Made by a program: the position numbers and the translations under genes. The notes beneath the pieces are model-generated. The model saw nothing but the letters and a program-made list of their open reading frames with translations. It made no database searches and was not told the origin of the DNA. Positions 1 through 11,464 of a stretch of DNA of 64,000 nt are shown piece by piece (positions within the stretch are counted from its first letter, which is position 1; every line of letters begins with the position of its first letter). Origin of the DNA: Liquidambar formosana (lineage: Eukaryota; Streptophyta; Magnoliopsida; Saxifragales; Altingiaceae); the NCBI GenBank assembly GCA_039720395.1, contig CM077831.1, positions 3,514,003-3,578,002 on the forward strand, in the 5' to 3' direction.

Positions 1-1060
1 ATAATATTTTAAATGGTTTAAAATACAATTGGGGATTAAATTAAAATCTGGAAATTCTTAATTAAATGAAATTGATTTGTTTAATTAAGGAAACCCTAAT
101 ATTGGATATTTGAGTTATTTTAGGAAACTTTATATGTTTAAATTAATTTGATTAATTGGAACTAAAATGTCTTAAATGTTAAGACTTTATTTAATTCTGG
201 ATATTTTTGTTAATACCTAATAAGATTAGGATGCATTAATGAGATTAATGTAAATCATTCAAGAGAATTACCATAATGCCCATATGTTTTAATGCTTACA
301 GTTTTTCTTTACATTATGCAATGAGATTGTATGTATGTGTTTGGATGATGATTATGGACTATACCCTTTAAACCAATTGTGATTGGCCGTCTTATGAATG
401 GGATGTTATTATTTACAAGAGTTGTAATTTTATTAAGGTGATGTAATTTATTTGGGGCTTGCATGCCACCTTCTCTCTCCCTCTCTCTCTATCATTCTCT
501 TATGTACCCCACATTCCCCTTATGTATCCCTTTCTTTAAATTATGTAAATGTTATGTAATCGAGAGCGCACTAAGGAGCATGGTAGACCCAAAGGAGCAT
601 GATAGAGCCCAACAAGCCAATGGTGGAGACCATCAAGCCAAGGGAGCAGATTGAAGGACTTGAAAGCTTAGAGAAGTGTTTCAAGACAACATGCATGTTT
701 CGAATGTGTTATTTTATGATCACCTACACCCACCTTAGACCTTGGATTCAATCTATTGGCTTGGATTGAATCCTCTCAAAGTCCATAATTATCATAGTGG
801 GAGCTTTTAATGAGATTAATAGTGATAGCTCCAAATCCATAGATCGTTATATGTCTCTTCTTAGGGACTAATATCGATAAGTGGATTATTATTATTTTAT
901 GCTGTTCAATTTTTATTTATATGCATGAGATGTATGTTAATTTGATGAGACCCTTAAAAACCCCTCTATTTTAATATTAAGTTGGAAATGGAGAATACAT
1001 TAGGGAATGGATTCTTCATTGCCTTCCATCATTATAGGATCATCTAACGTCCCTTAATGT

Positions 1061-1093
1061 GGGTACCTGGCTGCAGACATGTAGGAGCTACCC
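1061..1093 (+). promoter_or_regulatory. Leader hairpin H0 with ACATGT in the loop
   Basis: The arms GGGTA and TACCC pair, followed by one mismatch and two more pairs. This leaves a 17-base loop (1069-1085) that contains the palindrome ACATGT at 1077-1082. The loop sequence otherwise differs from that of hairpins H2 to H4, so H0 is a weaker member of the cluster. Confidence 0.4.
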
Positions 1094-1151
1094 ATATTAA
1101 AGACATTACTTGAAACTATCACATATGTAGATATCATGGGGTGCCTAAGCT

Positions 1152-1188
1152 GGTATATACCAAGAAACTAACATGTGAGGTATATATT
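1152..1188 (+). promoter_or_regulatory. Leader hairpin H2, conserved 17-base loop
   Basis: The stem of ten pairs (eight Watson-Crick, two G-U) is made of GGTATATACC and GGTATATATT. It closes a 17-base loop at 1162-1178 reading AAGAAACTAACATGTGA. The same loop recurs in H3 and H4 on unrelated stems, and in elements D, E1 and C. The loop contains the self-complementary hexamer ACATGT. Confidence 0.7.
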
Positions 1189-1235
1189 TGGTGAAACATA
1201 CCTGTGTGAATGATGGGCTTAACTTAACTAGGGAA

Positions 1236-1266
1236 GTATTCCAAGAAACTAACATGTGAGGAGTAT
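1236..1266 (+). promoter_or_regulatory. Leader hairpin H3, conserved 17-base loop
   Basis: The stem of seven pairs (five Watson-Crick, two G-U) is made of GTATTCC and GGAGTAT. It closes the loop AAGAAACTAACATGTGA at 1243-1259. The stem sequence is unrelated to those of H2 and H4. This stem is weaker in E1 and C, where one pair is lost. Confidence 0.6.
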
Positions 1267-1329
1267 GTACCCCAGAGGCAAAACGATTGGAATTTGCTTA
1301 TGAAGCAATAGACAAAGAATTGTCTTCTT

Positions 1330-1380
1330 ACTGTGGGTTAGAAGTCAAGAAACTAACATGTGAGGCTTCTAGGTCACAGT
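1330..1380 (+). promoter_or_regulatory. Leader hairpin H4, longest stem, conserved 17-base loop
   Basis: The inner stem has nine pairs (TTAGAAGTC with GGCTTCTAG, including two G-U pairs). One mismatch separates it from an outer stem of seven pairs. Together they close the loop AAGAAACTAACATGTGA at 1347-1363. In element C the G-U pair next to the closing pair is replaced by G-C, which keeps the pairing. It lies about 160 bases before the gag start. Confidence 0.7.
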
Positions 1381-1507
1381 GGGACCCCAATCCCCATTAG
1401 GAATGAGATTCCTGAATTCCATTAGAGGGTGTATGGAATTTGATAAAATAATGGGAGGTACCATATGATTAAAGACCCGATCATTATGGATTAAAAATGA
1501 AATCTGA

Positions 1508-1533
1508 TTTTCTGTTTAATTTTCTGTATGTAG
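1508..1533 (+). promoter_or_regulatory. Candidate splice acceptor just before gag
   Basis: A pyrimidine-rich stretch ends in TATGTAG at 1533, nine bases before the gag ATG at 1543. D has the same sequence (minus strand, ending at 25878), and the acceptor remains recognisable in E1 and C although their gag ATG is lost. Paired with the GTAAGT donor in the LTR (for example 16431-16436), it would remove the roughly 3-kb leader. There is no transcript evidence. Confidence 0.5.
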
Positions 1534-1542
1534 ATCACCGTA

Positions 1543-3436
1543 ATGGCTCACCGCAACCCGTTATCCAACATTTTGGAAACCAACCGTTTAACTGGACCTA
1601 ATTATCTTGATTGGTTAAGGAATTTAAAAATCGTTTTGAATTATGAAAATATTACCTATGCACTTCAAAGTCCACTTCCCAATGCTCCTACTGAGGCTGC
1701 AACTCGGCAAGAGAAAGACGCTTATCAAAAGCGCATGGATGATGATCTTATGACGAGATGCTATATGATGGTGTCTCTAAGTCCTGAGCTTAAGAAGCAA
1801 TACGAGTCCATGGGAAGTGCACCCGAGATATTTGTCCACATACAAGAGTTGTATGGCAAAGAGTTCTTGCTTGAATGTGATGAATGGGTTGAAGTTCCTG
1901 CTTCCAATTCTATGCTCAAGCCTAAAGGCAAGGGAATAAGAAAGGGTAAGAGTACCCAAAGGAAGAGGAAAGGTAAAGGGATCTGTTTTTACTGCGGCAA
2001 AGATGGGCATTGGAAACGTAACTGCCAAGAGTATCTGAATACTCTGAGGAACCAACCTTCGGAAGGTATGGATTATGCTCTTATACTTGAGACTAACATG
2101 AGTGTTAGCTCTGCTTCCACTTGGGTACTAGATTCTGGTGCGAGTTCTCATATTTGTAATTCCATACAGGACCTAGTGGGAAGCAGAAGGCTGAGTAAAG
2201 GAGAAGTAACCCTACGAGTGGGAAATGGAGCAAACGTTGCTGCATTAGCCATGGGGACTTGCTGCTTGACTTTGCCTAGTGGGAGTAGTTTAGAATTATC
2301 AGGCTGTCTTTATATTCCAGAAGTTATAAGAAACATTATTTCTATTTCAGTATTATCTAAACAAGGATTTAGGTTTGTTTTTGAGGAGAATAAATGTTCT
2401 TTATTTAAAAATGAAGAGTTCATTACTTCTGGAGTTTATGTGAATGGCCTTTATTTTCTAAACTTTATTGCAAATGTTAATTGCATAGAGCATTATAGTT
2501 CTAAATTGAATGCAAACAAACCCAAGAGAACAAGAGATGAAGAAAACTCCGCATATGACTGGCACTTGAGACTAGGTCATATCAGTGAGAATAGGATTAA
2601 CAAGATGTGTAAGGATGGACAATTGGGTCCATTGGTTTCTATGCCCTTTCCAACTTGTGAATCTTGTTTACTAGGTAAAATGACCAAGTCACCTTTCACC
2701 GGTCACGGTGAGAGAGCAGTAGACATATTAGGATTAATACATAGTGATGTATGTGGTCCTATGAGCATACATGCTCGTGGAGGTTTCTCTTACTTTATAA
2801 CCTTTACCGATGATCATTCTAGGTACGGGTATGTGTACTTAATGAAGTACAAATCTGAAGCATTTGAAAAGTTTAAAGAATTCAGATATGAAGTAGAGAA
2901 ACAAACTGGTAAAAGTATTAAAGCTCTTCGATCGGATCGAGGAGGAGAATATTTAACTGGTGAGTTTTTAGATCATCTTGTTCAAGCGGGCATTCTATCT
3001 CAATGGACACCTCCTGGAACACCACAGCTTAATGGTGTGTCAGAAAGGAGGAATAGAACCTTATTGGATATGGTTAGGTCCATGATGAGTTACACTGATT
3101 TACCATTGTCCTTCTGGGGACATGCCCTGGAAACTGCCGCGTACTTGTTGAACAGAGTCCCAACCAAATCTGTCCCTAAGACACCGTATGAGATATGGAA
3201 AGGGAGAGCACCAAGCCTTAAACATATTAAGGTATGGGGTTGCACTGCATATGTAAAGACACATGATGCAACCAAGTTAGAATCAAGATCAATTAAATGT
3301 AGGTTTGTGGGATATCCTAAAGAGAGTTTAGGATATTATTTCTATTATCCTGATGAACAAAAGGTGTTTGTTAGTAAGTTTGCAGTATTTCTTGAAAAAG
3401 AGTTTATTCAAGAAGGAGGCAATAACAGGAAAATAG
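1543..3436 (+). CDS. Copia gag-pol polyprotein, first part (Gag, protease, integrase)
   Basis: This is the N-terminal 631 codons of a 1,219-residue Ty1/copia polyprotein. The start is the ATG after the candidate acceptor and matches D. Residues 1-105 are UBN2-type Gag. A CCHC knuckle is at C148, C151, H156 and C161. The protease motif WVLDSGAS has D197. The integrase zinc site is H341, H346, C372 and C375, and the catalytic triad D402, D465 and E501 has the 35-residue spacing. The Gag jumps from the UBN2 start to the basic region before the knuckle, lacking about 100 residues usual for such Gags; D shares this. The frame is cut at 3436 by E1 and resumes at 13129. Confidence 0.93.
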
Positions 3437-5094
3437 TGTTGGGAATCGAACAAGAGGGAAAAATACAAAGGCGGAATATAAAAATTTTTCCTACGATTCC
3501 CAATCCCATGAATCTAACTATGCATAACACAAAATCAAACCCTAACTACAAAGTGGGTTAGAACACTTACAGAATTTTTGTCTTCTCCTTTTTGCTCCAA
3601 GCTTTGATTCCGGACAGCGGTGAATGAGCAGCCCAAGTGTGCTGCCTCCAACGGTATCCACACCTAGCTAGAGCTTCAAGTCCTTTCTTTCTTCTTCCTT
3701 GTTGTTGCTAGAGGTGGAGAAGAGAGAGAGAGAGAAGAGAGCCTCCAAGGGGCTGGACGGCTAGGGTTTATTGTGCAAGCCTCTTATGCCATGTCACACA
3801 TAAGTGTGACTTATATAAGCAGCCCACTAAAGGGGGCTGGCCATGGGGAAGAAACCCTAATAGGGTTATGTGTAATTACACTTAATTGCACATTAACCCC
3901 TATTATTTGTATCAAATACAAATAGGCCTATAAAGAACTATTCTTTATTCATTAAAACCCTTTCTCTCATAGACTTTAAAGCCCTTCTTGCATGATCAGT
4001 GTGTGACCCATTGGGTTCACATCATTAAGTAGTAGGAATAGCACGAGGTGTGCACAATGGAACTCTTTCCATTTAGGGTCTAATTGGAACTCCTTCCAAT
4101 TCCCTAATTGATTATAACTCACTTATATCAATTAGGGCTTCTACTAACCATGAGTAACACCTAGCATATGGCTCATGGTGTGGTCCTTAATGAGGTGAAT
4201 AGTCATTTACAAAGAACCCTTCTGTTATAGTTTATAGGTTACAATTGCATCCTTCCTTCAACACAATGTCTCCAATTGAACTAATAGGACATGGAAGTCT
4301 GTCAAGTCCCTAGTTCAATTACTTTATACTCATTCATAGATATCAACTCATTGATGAACTCATGAAACTCTTTTCATATTCATCCTACCATGGCCATGGA
4401 TTTAATGAGTTATATTATGAATGCTATATGAGACATTCTCTCTCTTTTTCCTGAGAGTGATGGATCCCTTGTTGATCACTCACATGCCTTCATACACATA
4501 GCAGTAGGGCCAATGAACACCTTTGCAAACCCCTGAATAGGATTTGCACTTAGTGTTATCAAACTTCTAAAGCTACATGCATAAGGCAACTATGGTGTCT
4601 CAGGTCTAAGGATTACTTGTACCACTATAACAATGAGAAACTGATTGACAGGCAGGATAAAACTCCATTTAGTTTATCTCATATCTTTGGTCACATTCAG
4701 TGTACCTATTCTTATAATAGGCACCCACTTGTTGGTTGTAGTGTCTCCACACAAATAGCTTGAGACTAGCTATCCTCCTATAGAGTCAACCTAACAAGTG
4801 CTAGTCCTATGGTTCATTACTGTCCATCATAGTGAACCTTCAACTAGGAATGCTTAAGGAGTTTAGTACAGAGATATATCTATAGTCTCAAAATTACAAC
4901 TCTTTGTAATTCCATATTCTCAACTCTAACTCCATGGACATATTATGTAAATATAAATGATGCATATAAACATAATAGAATAAGCCCTTTTATTAAATCA
5001 ATAATAAATGTGACATACATAAATGAAATCAAATGATTGTTCCTAATCCCTAAACAATCATCTCTATGATTGGCTCTAGGGCATAATCCTAACA
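3437..5094 (-). repeat. E1 3' LTR (1,658 bp)
   Basis: In element sense the LTR runs from TGTTAG (5094) to CCCAACA (3437). It is followed on the plus strand by atctcccactt (5095-5105), which is the complement of the polypurine tract. It nearly matches the 11466-13123 LTR. Confidence 0.95.
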
Positions 5095-7990
5095 ATCTCC
5101 CACTTGCACTAAAGCCAATCGACCATGTATCGCATACCTATCTTCTCAAGATGTTGGTCTTAGACATAACCAATTATGTTTTAAAGCTTTAGTCAGTAGG
5201 TCTACAAAAACTTATGTAGATAATATCTTCTGTAATGTATCTATTACCTCTTCCAATGATTCCTCTAATCACTTGGAATTGTCACTCTATGAGTTTGGAC
5301 TTTTGATGAGACCGTGATTCCTATACTTGAGCTATAGACCCATTGTTGTCACAAAACAAGGTGTGGGCAACTCAATGGAAGGAACAACTCTAAGTTCTAA
5401 ATGAACTTATAGATCCAAACAGTCTCATAGACAATGCAACAATTAATTCACCCTTAATGATGGAATCCACTGTATCTTTCATACAGTTCTTCCATTAAGT
5501 ATTTCACCAACTAAAGTGAATATAAAATATACCCCATATGGATTATATCCAAATCCATATACCCATCTACTATGAGTTTACAATTTCCATATACAATCCA
5601 ATATTCCAAATTTGAATTGATTGATAACTATTTGTAACAATTACAACATAATAGATATCAGGTTCAATACATAGTGTAAAATAAGGCTTCTTAACACTTT
5701 AAGAATCTTACTTGTGTTATCCTAGGGCACATGCCCTTGAATAATGAATTCTTATCTGAAGTAAATCAGACCTCCCTTAGAATTCTCCATGTTGAACTCT
5801 TTCAACATTTCAACTATGTTTGATGATTTGGAGATACTTAGCAATCTATATGATCTATCTCTATAGATCTTATTGGATGCTTTTGCCAAATCTTTCATGA
5901 ATTAGTTTTTCTCCAAAAACTAAAACTTTACATTAGATAACATTCATATATCATTCATAATGATTATGATATCATCCATACTTAGGATAAAGAAAAACAA
6001 TCGCACTCCCACTAACCTTTTATACACTCATGGTCCATCTATACAATGAGAGAAATCAAACAATTTGATTACCTCAACTTTATAGATGTTCTAATTATGA
6101 GAACCTTGTAGTCTATTAATAGACTTCTATAACTTACACACTTTTATGGTTTTTCACCATTTGATATAACATCTTTATATCCTTTTTGACATATCTTATA
6201 TTCAAAATGTGTGTTTATAGATAACAAGATCCAAATGGATTTCAGCATAACTATTATCAAACAAGTTTCTTTATAGACAACTTTTTGCCTATGTTGAAAA
6301 CATTCTTAAATAGCCAAGCCTTTTAGGTCTCTACCTATCCATATTGGATTTAATGACTCTTAGTCATTTCTCGAGTTGATGTGAAACATCGTCTAGTCAT
6401 AATCAATAGGATTATCTTGGTGATCTTTATCACCAAAGAACAATTCTTTCATATTCTAATAGAGATACAATATCTCTCTTATGTTAAGAAATATCCAATT
6501 TGATCTATGAAAAGATTGTAGTGTAGTTAAGGGTTTTGTCTTAACAGAGACAAGGGTTGGATCTTTGTTCGTTTGTGGCTTTACAGACAATTCTATAAAT
6601 TCTATCTACTTTTGCATCTTTTTGAATGAACTCTTTCTCAAGAAAATCCAGCAAACATCCTAATGGACAACTTTTGTTCATTAGGGTAATAGAAATACTA
6701 TCCCAACCACTTTTGGGATATACCACAATTCAACACTTACTTGACCGTATTTCCAGATTGTCTACATTATGTTTCCAGACATACGTAGCACAAGCCCAAG
6801 CCTTAACTTCTATAAGCTGGGTTTCTTCCCATATCATATCTGATATAATTGGGACAAAACTGGAGTGAACCCTAAATTATCAATATGTAGCAATTTTAAG
6901 GTATATCCTAGATGGATACATTAGTAAAACTCATGATGGATCAAACCATATCTTAATAGGGTTCAATTTGTTCTCTTAGATTCACCATTGAGCTATGGTA
7001 TTCTAAGATGAGTCTACTATAATTGAATGCATGCTCTACATGACTGTATACATCACAATGTATAGTCAAATTATAAATGTAACTCATTCACTTCACCAAG
7101 TAAAAGATGGGTTTGGTCATCTCATAACCAAGTCATAATCGTTACATTTAAATGAGAGTCTCTACATCTCTTGTATTCTCGGAATACGTTGCATTCGCTC
7201 TAATTAGTCATTTAAATTCGGAAATCAAATTTCTAGAATGTCTTAAATGACTTAGTTAAGAAATAAGTTCCCAAAATTAATCTAGCAACTCTTGCTCTAT
7301 TAAAATTTTTAAAGGTAACTTATTATCTACTTAACTTTCTGCTTCGATTTAGATTATACTAGAATCCAAAAACCAAGAAACAGAACTAACCAACAATTTA
7401 GTTTAGAGCATGAACCAAAACTTCAAAAGTTTGGTTCTTCTAGGAAGACTGATACTTTATCAAGTTCCCTTTACAATACCTTATATTTACTACAAAATAA
7501 TTATATTTCTTTGTCTTTGACTTTTCAAGACTTGCTTTCCTCTATGCTTCCATTTTAAATCACATCTAGCTTCTCAAGCTATTCTATGTGATTAATCATT
7601 TTTCAAAAGAATGATTATTAATAAACAACTTTTATTACATCCTAGTCCAGAAGAAGTCCTTTATAACTACTATACTTTATAGTATTATTTTACTCACTAT
7701 ACAACCTTTGTATGTGATGTAGGACATCAAAGGCACTTGCATTGACTAATTTTGCTTCTGAAGCTCATTAGTCATAAATACTATCATATAGTATGGCAAC
7801 AAGATGACAATTGCGCATAGTGTCTTTTTCTTCTTAGGATGTTTTATGGAGGGCCTTTAATAAAAGGCCTAATAGCATATAAACAATCTTTTGAAATTGA
7901 GAACAATTCTCAATTTCCTAAGTCAATCAAAGAAATCGGGTTTAGTCAAACTATCAATATCCTATATTAGGAAATAGGGGTTTTGAGGTG
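5095..7990 (-). pseudogene. Decayed Copia pol remnant of E1
   Basis: Read on the minus strand, this stretch aligns in order with the D polyprotein. Recognisable patches include the RNase H end next to the purine tract (about 5220-5400) and integrase near 6900-7000. It is full of stops, small indels and A+T-biased changes, about 0.8 kb shorter than the intact gene, and lacks a gag ATG. C (37117-40025) has nearly the same decayed sequence. No product is expected. Confidence 0.85.
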
Positions 7991-8145
7991 AGTAATTAGG
8001 TAATCTACATAAACAAAGAATTAGATTTCATTTTTATCCATAATGATTGGGTCTTTAATCATATGGTACCTCCCACTATTTTATCAAATTCCATACACCC
8101 TCTAATGGAATTCGGGAATCTCATTCCTAATGGGGATTGGGGTCC

Positions 8146-8376
8146 CACTGTGACTTAGAAGCCTCACATGTTAGTTTCTTGACTTCTAACCCACAATAAG
8201 AAGACAACTCTTTGTCTATTGCTTCATAAGCAAGTTCCAATCATTTTGCCTCTAGGGAACATACACCTCACATGTTAGTTTCTTGGAATACTTCCCTAGT
8301 TAAGTTAAACCCATCATTCACACAGGTATGTTTCGCCAAATATATACCTCACATGTTAGTTTCTTGGTATATACCA
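8146..8376 (-). promoter_or_regulatory. E1 copy of the conserved-loop hairpin cluster
   Basis: The complement of the 17-base loop occurs exactly at 8164-8180, 8268-8284 and 8349-8365. The flanking arms pair well for the first and third copies and weakly for the second. Order and spacing match A, D and C. Confidence 0.65.
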
Positions 8377-9933
8377 GTTTAGGCACCCCATGATATCTCA
8401 TATGTGATAGTTTCAAGTAATGTCTTTAACATGGGTAGCTCCTACATGTCTGCAGCCAGGTACCCACATTAAGGGACGTTAGATGATCCTATAATGATGG
8501 AAGGCAATGAAGAATTCATTCCCTAATGACTTCTCCATTTTCAACTTAATATTAAATAAGAGGGGTTTTAAAGGGTCTCATCAAATTAACATGCATCCTA
8601 TGTATCAAAATTTAAACATATAAATTATGCTATTTATAATCATACATCTCATGCTATTATAAATCATACATCGCATGCTATTATATATCAACATATATAA
8701 AGTACCATATTTTGATATTAGTCCCTAAGTGAATAGGTAACATATACCAAACTATGGTATTGGAGCTAATACAATTATCTCATAAATTTAAGCTCCCACT
8801 ATGATGATTATGGACTTTGAGAGGATTCAATCCAAGCCAATAGATTGAATCCAAGGTCTAAGGTGGGTGTAGGTGATCGTAAAATAAACCATTCGTAACA
8901 TGCATGCTTTCTTGAAACACTTCTCTAAGCTTTCAAGTCCTTCAATCTGCTCCCTTGGCTTGATGGTCTCCACCATTGGCTTGTTGGGCTCTATCATGCT
9001 CCTTTGGGTCCACCATGCTCCTTTGGGTCCACCATGTTCCTTAGTGCGCTCTCGATTACATAACATTTACATAATTTCAAGAAAGGGATACATAAGGGGA
9101 ATGTGGGGTACATAAGAGAATGATAGAGAGAGAGGGAGAGGGAAGGTGGCATGCAAGCCCCAAATAAATTACATCACCTTAATAAAATTACAACTCTTGT
9201 AAATAATAACATCCCATTCATAAGACGGCCAATCACAATTGGTTTAAAGGGTATAGTCCATAATCATCATCCAAGCACATACATACAATCTCATTGCATA
9301 ATGTAAAGAAAAACTGTAAGCATTAAAACATATGGGCATTATGGTAATTCTCTTGAATGATTTACATTAATCTCATTAATGCATCCTAATCTTATTAGGT
9401 TTTAACAAAAATATCCAGAATTAAATAAAGTCTTAACATTTAAGACATTACAGTTTCAATTAATCAAATTAATTTAAAACATGTAAAGTTTCCTAAAATA
9501 ACTCTAATATCCAATATTAGGGTTTCCTTAATTAAACAAAACAATTTCATTTAATTAAGAATTTCCAGATTTTAATTTAATCCCTAATTGTGTTTTAAAC
9601 CATTTAAAACATTATAAAATTAATCAATATTAATTAAATAATTAATATAGGAATTAAATAAAATCATTAAAATGATGAATTAGTGTATTAGGGTTTCCTA
9701 AAACCCTAAACCCTAAATGCAAGCCCTAATCATTAAATTCCTTATGATTGGTCATTTAATGTCCAATCATTAAAACCCTAGGTTCATATGGTATTTAATA
9801 AAAGGGATTAGGGTTTAATTAATGCCAAATAGGGTATTAATTACCCTTAATTAATTACACTAATTAGGGTTTCCAAAACCCTAACCCTAGACATCATTAA
9901 TGGTATTAATTATGCCCTAACAATCAATAACCA

Positions 9934-9958
9934 TGATTGGTCATTTAATGACCAATCA
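9934..9958. repeat. Palindrome with 12-bp arms in the leader
   Basis: The arms TGATTGGTCATT and AATGACCAATCA flank a single central T. The same palindrome is in D (about 27752-27778) and C (about 41938-41963). A partial copy with one changed base lies about 190 bp away (near 9746-9770). It carries two inverted CCAAT boxes. Confidence 0.6.
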
Positions 9959-10069
9959 TTAACTCTTAATTAAGGTAATTAATATTCCAATTAGGGTTTT
10001 AATTAATGCCATAATGAAATTAGGGTTTCATCATTAACTCAAAATTAGGGTTTCATCCTTAACTCTATG

Positions 10070-10240
10070 CAGCCGTCACTACCAGGGGGCTGCCTGAGCT
10101 TGGCTAGGCTGCCATGGCCACCAACGACTGTGGGAGGCCATGGCCAGTCATGGGAGAACATCCTAGGGGTGTGGGACAAGCCTCTGGACACGTGAGAAGT
10201 GGTGGAAGTGGCTGCCATCATCAAGAACAATCAGGGTTTC
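10070..10240 (-). other. GC-rich island in the E1 leader
   Basis: This short block is much richer in G+C than the surrounding leader. It contains two copies of the palindrome GGCCATGGCC-type core and a 61-codon minus-strand frame (10230-10045). The frame is open in E1, D and C, but the changes among copies are mostly amino-acid changing, so coding is not supported. It may be a captured fragment. Confidence 0.45.
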
Positions 10241-11452
10241 CAAACCCATTGCTGGAGCCATTGTTGCAGACCTTGAAGGTCACAATAGCTTCTAAATCCT
10301 TATCAATTCGACTCTTCCATTGAAACCAGCTTTTGTATCATGTCCCTACATGAAATACTAAGCTAATAGAAGAGGTTTGGATGATCAAATCATCACCAAT
10401 TGTTCTAAACAATTAAAACAACAGTAGGCTGCCCAGAATTTGACAGCACACTGTCCATGATCAGAAATTGATTTAAAACCCAGCAAGATGAATGAATTAG
10501 GCTACCAAATGAATTTTCCCAGTATCCTACATGTCTTAGGAAACTAATGCAATTGGTTTCATGCAATTTGGAGTTCCCTAACTCAAGTTCTAATCAAAAC
10601 TCCATTGATGACTTTTCTGCAGAGAAAATCTGCTATGCTGTTCATGAAAAATTTTCAAACTTTTTGAATCTTTTTCCATCAAAACCTTTTTGAAACTTAA
10701 ATAAAATCATATACACATGATATATAATGATCCTACAATGATCTTCCATCATAAATACAGCAGCTTTAATTAGAATTAATTGCAAGAACCTTAGGGTTCT
10801 AAAACCCAGATTCAGCCTCCATGGTGTTCTTCTCCTTCTTCCTTCTGTTCTAGCATCTTAATCCAATTATGATGCATCTAAATGCTTGGGAACCTTTCCC
10901 TACCATGTCTAGAACATAACCCAAGTGGTGGCAACCATTGCCATGCCTTTGATCTCCATCAATAACTCAAAGTTGTGGCTATTGCATCATTCCCGAGCAA
11001 AACTGTCTTTCCAGACAGCCTGTAGTAAAAAATTCATAACTTTCACTACAGAACTCGGATTGACGCACCGTTTGTTGGGTTGGAAAGCTTATTCAAAGAG
11101 ATTTCTAACCATATATGGCTCGAAGATTTTGGAGAAGAACTCTGAATTCGGCAGGCAAAACAAGATGATGGTTTTTCATGGCAACCATGAAAACTGTTCA
11201 TAACAGTTTTATAAAACCCTAGTTTCCTTATTCTTCTTCTCCAAACTCAAACCCTATGCAACCTATTGCATCCATGGATACACTTAACCATCAATTAGAA
11301 GAGGAGTAGAAGAGAATTGACCTAGGGTTCCAAACCCTAGGTTCAGCCATGGAGGAAAACCAATTATGCAGAAAAATTTTTTCAGATTTTTGAATCATTC
11401 AACTACACCATAATTACCAGCCCATATGTATTTTGTATTATGCATAATCATG

Positions 11453-11464
11453 GCTTTGATACCA
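11453..11464 (-). promoter_or_regulatory. E1 primer-binding site (initiator Met tRNA)
   Basis: In element sense this reads TGGTATCAAAGC. It differs at one base from the standard TGGTATCAGAGC complementary to the 3' end of initiator Met tRNA, and is one base from the 5' LTR. Copies D and C have the perfect sequence. Confidence 0.85.

Larger units (their letters stand above)
1..1542 (+). other. Untranslated leader of Copia element A (3' half)
   Basis: This A+T-rich leader is homologous to the leaders of D (25869-27412), E1 and C. It contains a short 63-codon frame at 463-654 whose protein is identical in A and C; it is probably incidental because its start lies far from any cap. The leader also contains the conserved hairpin cluster listed separately and ends in a splice-acceptor-like sequence. 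No protein-coding gene is supported before 1543. Confidence 0.85.
7991..11452 (-). other. E1 untranslated leader
   Basis: This leader of about 3.4 kb is conserved in order with the leader of D. It contains the hairpin cluster (8146-8376), a perfect palindrome (9934-9958), CCCTAAA-like motifs near 9690-9720 and a GC-rich island (about 10070-10240). A segment of about 400 bp (roughly 10820-11215) is shared with C but absent from D. No protein-coding gene is supported; the short frames here are not conserved as proteins. Confidence 0.8.

Noticed and set aside
463..654. 63-codon frame in the Copia leader, same protein in A and C
   Set aside because: It is in an untranslated and possibly intronic leader and is rich in simple sequence; E1 carries indels here. 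No evidence of translation.
6626..6868. 80-codon frame in E1 and C
   Set aside because: It is a reverse-strand shadow of the decayed integrase region.
8995..9045. Short tandem repeat of a CTCCTTTGGGTCCACCATG unit in E1
   Set aside because: Local slippage in one copy only; no structure or function suggested.
10925..11203. 92-codon plus-strand frame in E1, also in C (42930-43208)
   Set aside because: It runs antisense to the element, is absent from D and has no recognisable domain; the two copies are simply recent relatives.
11453..11464. tRNA-like sequence
   Set aside because: Only the 12-base primer-site complement of initiator Met tRNA is present; no tRNA gene can be folded.
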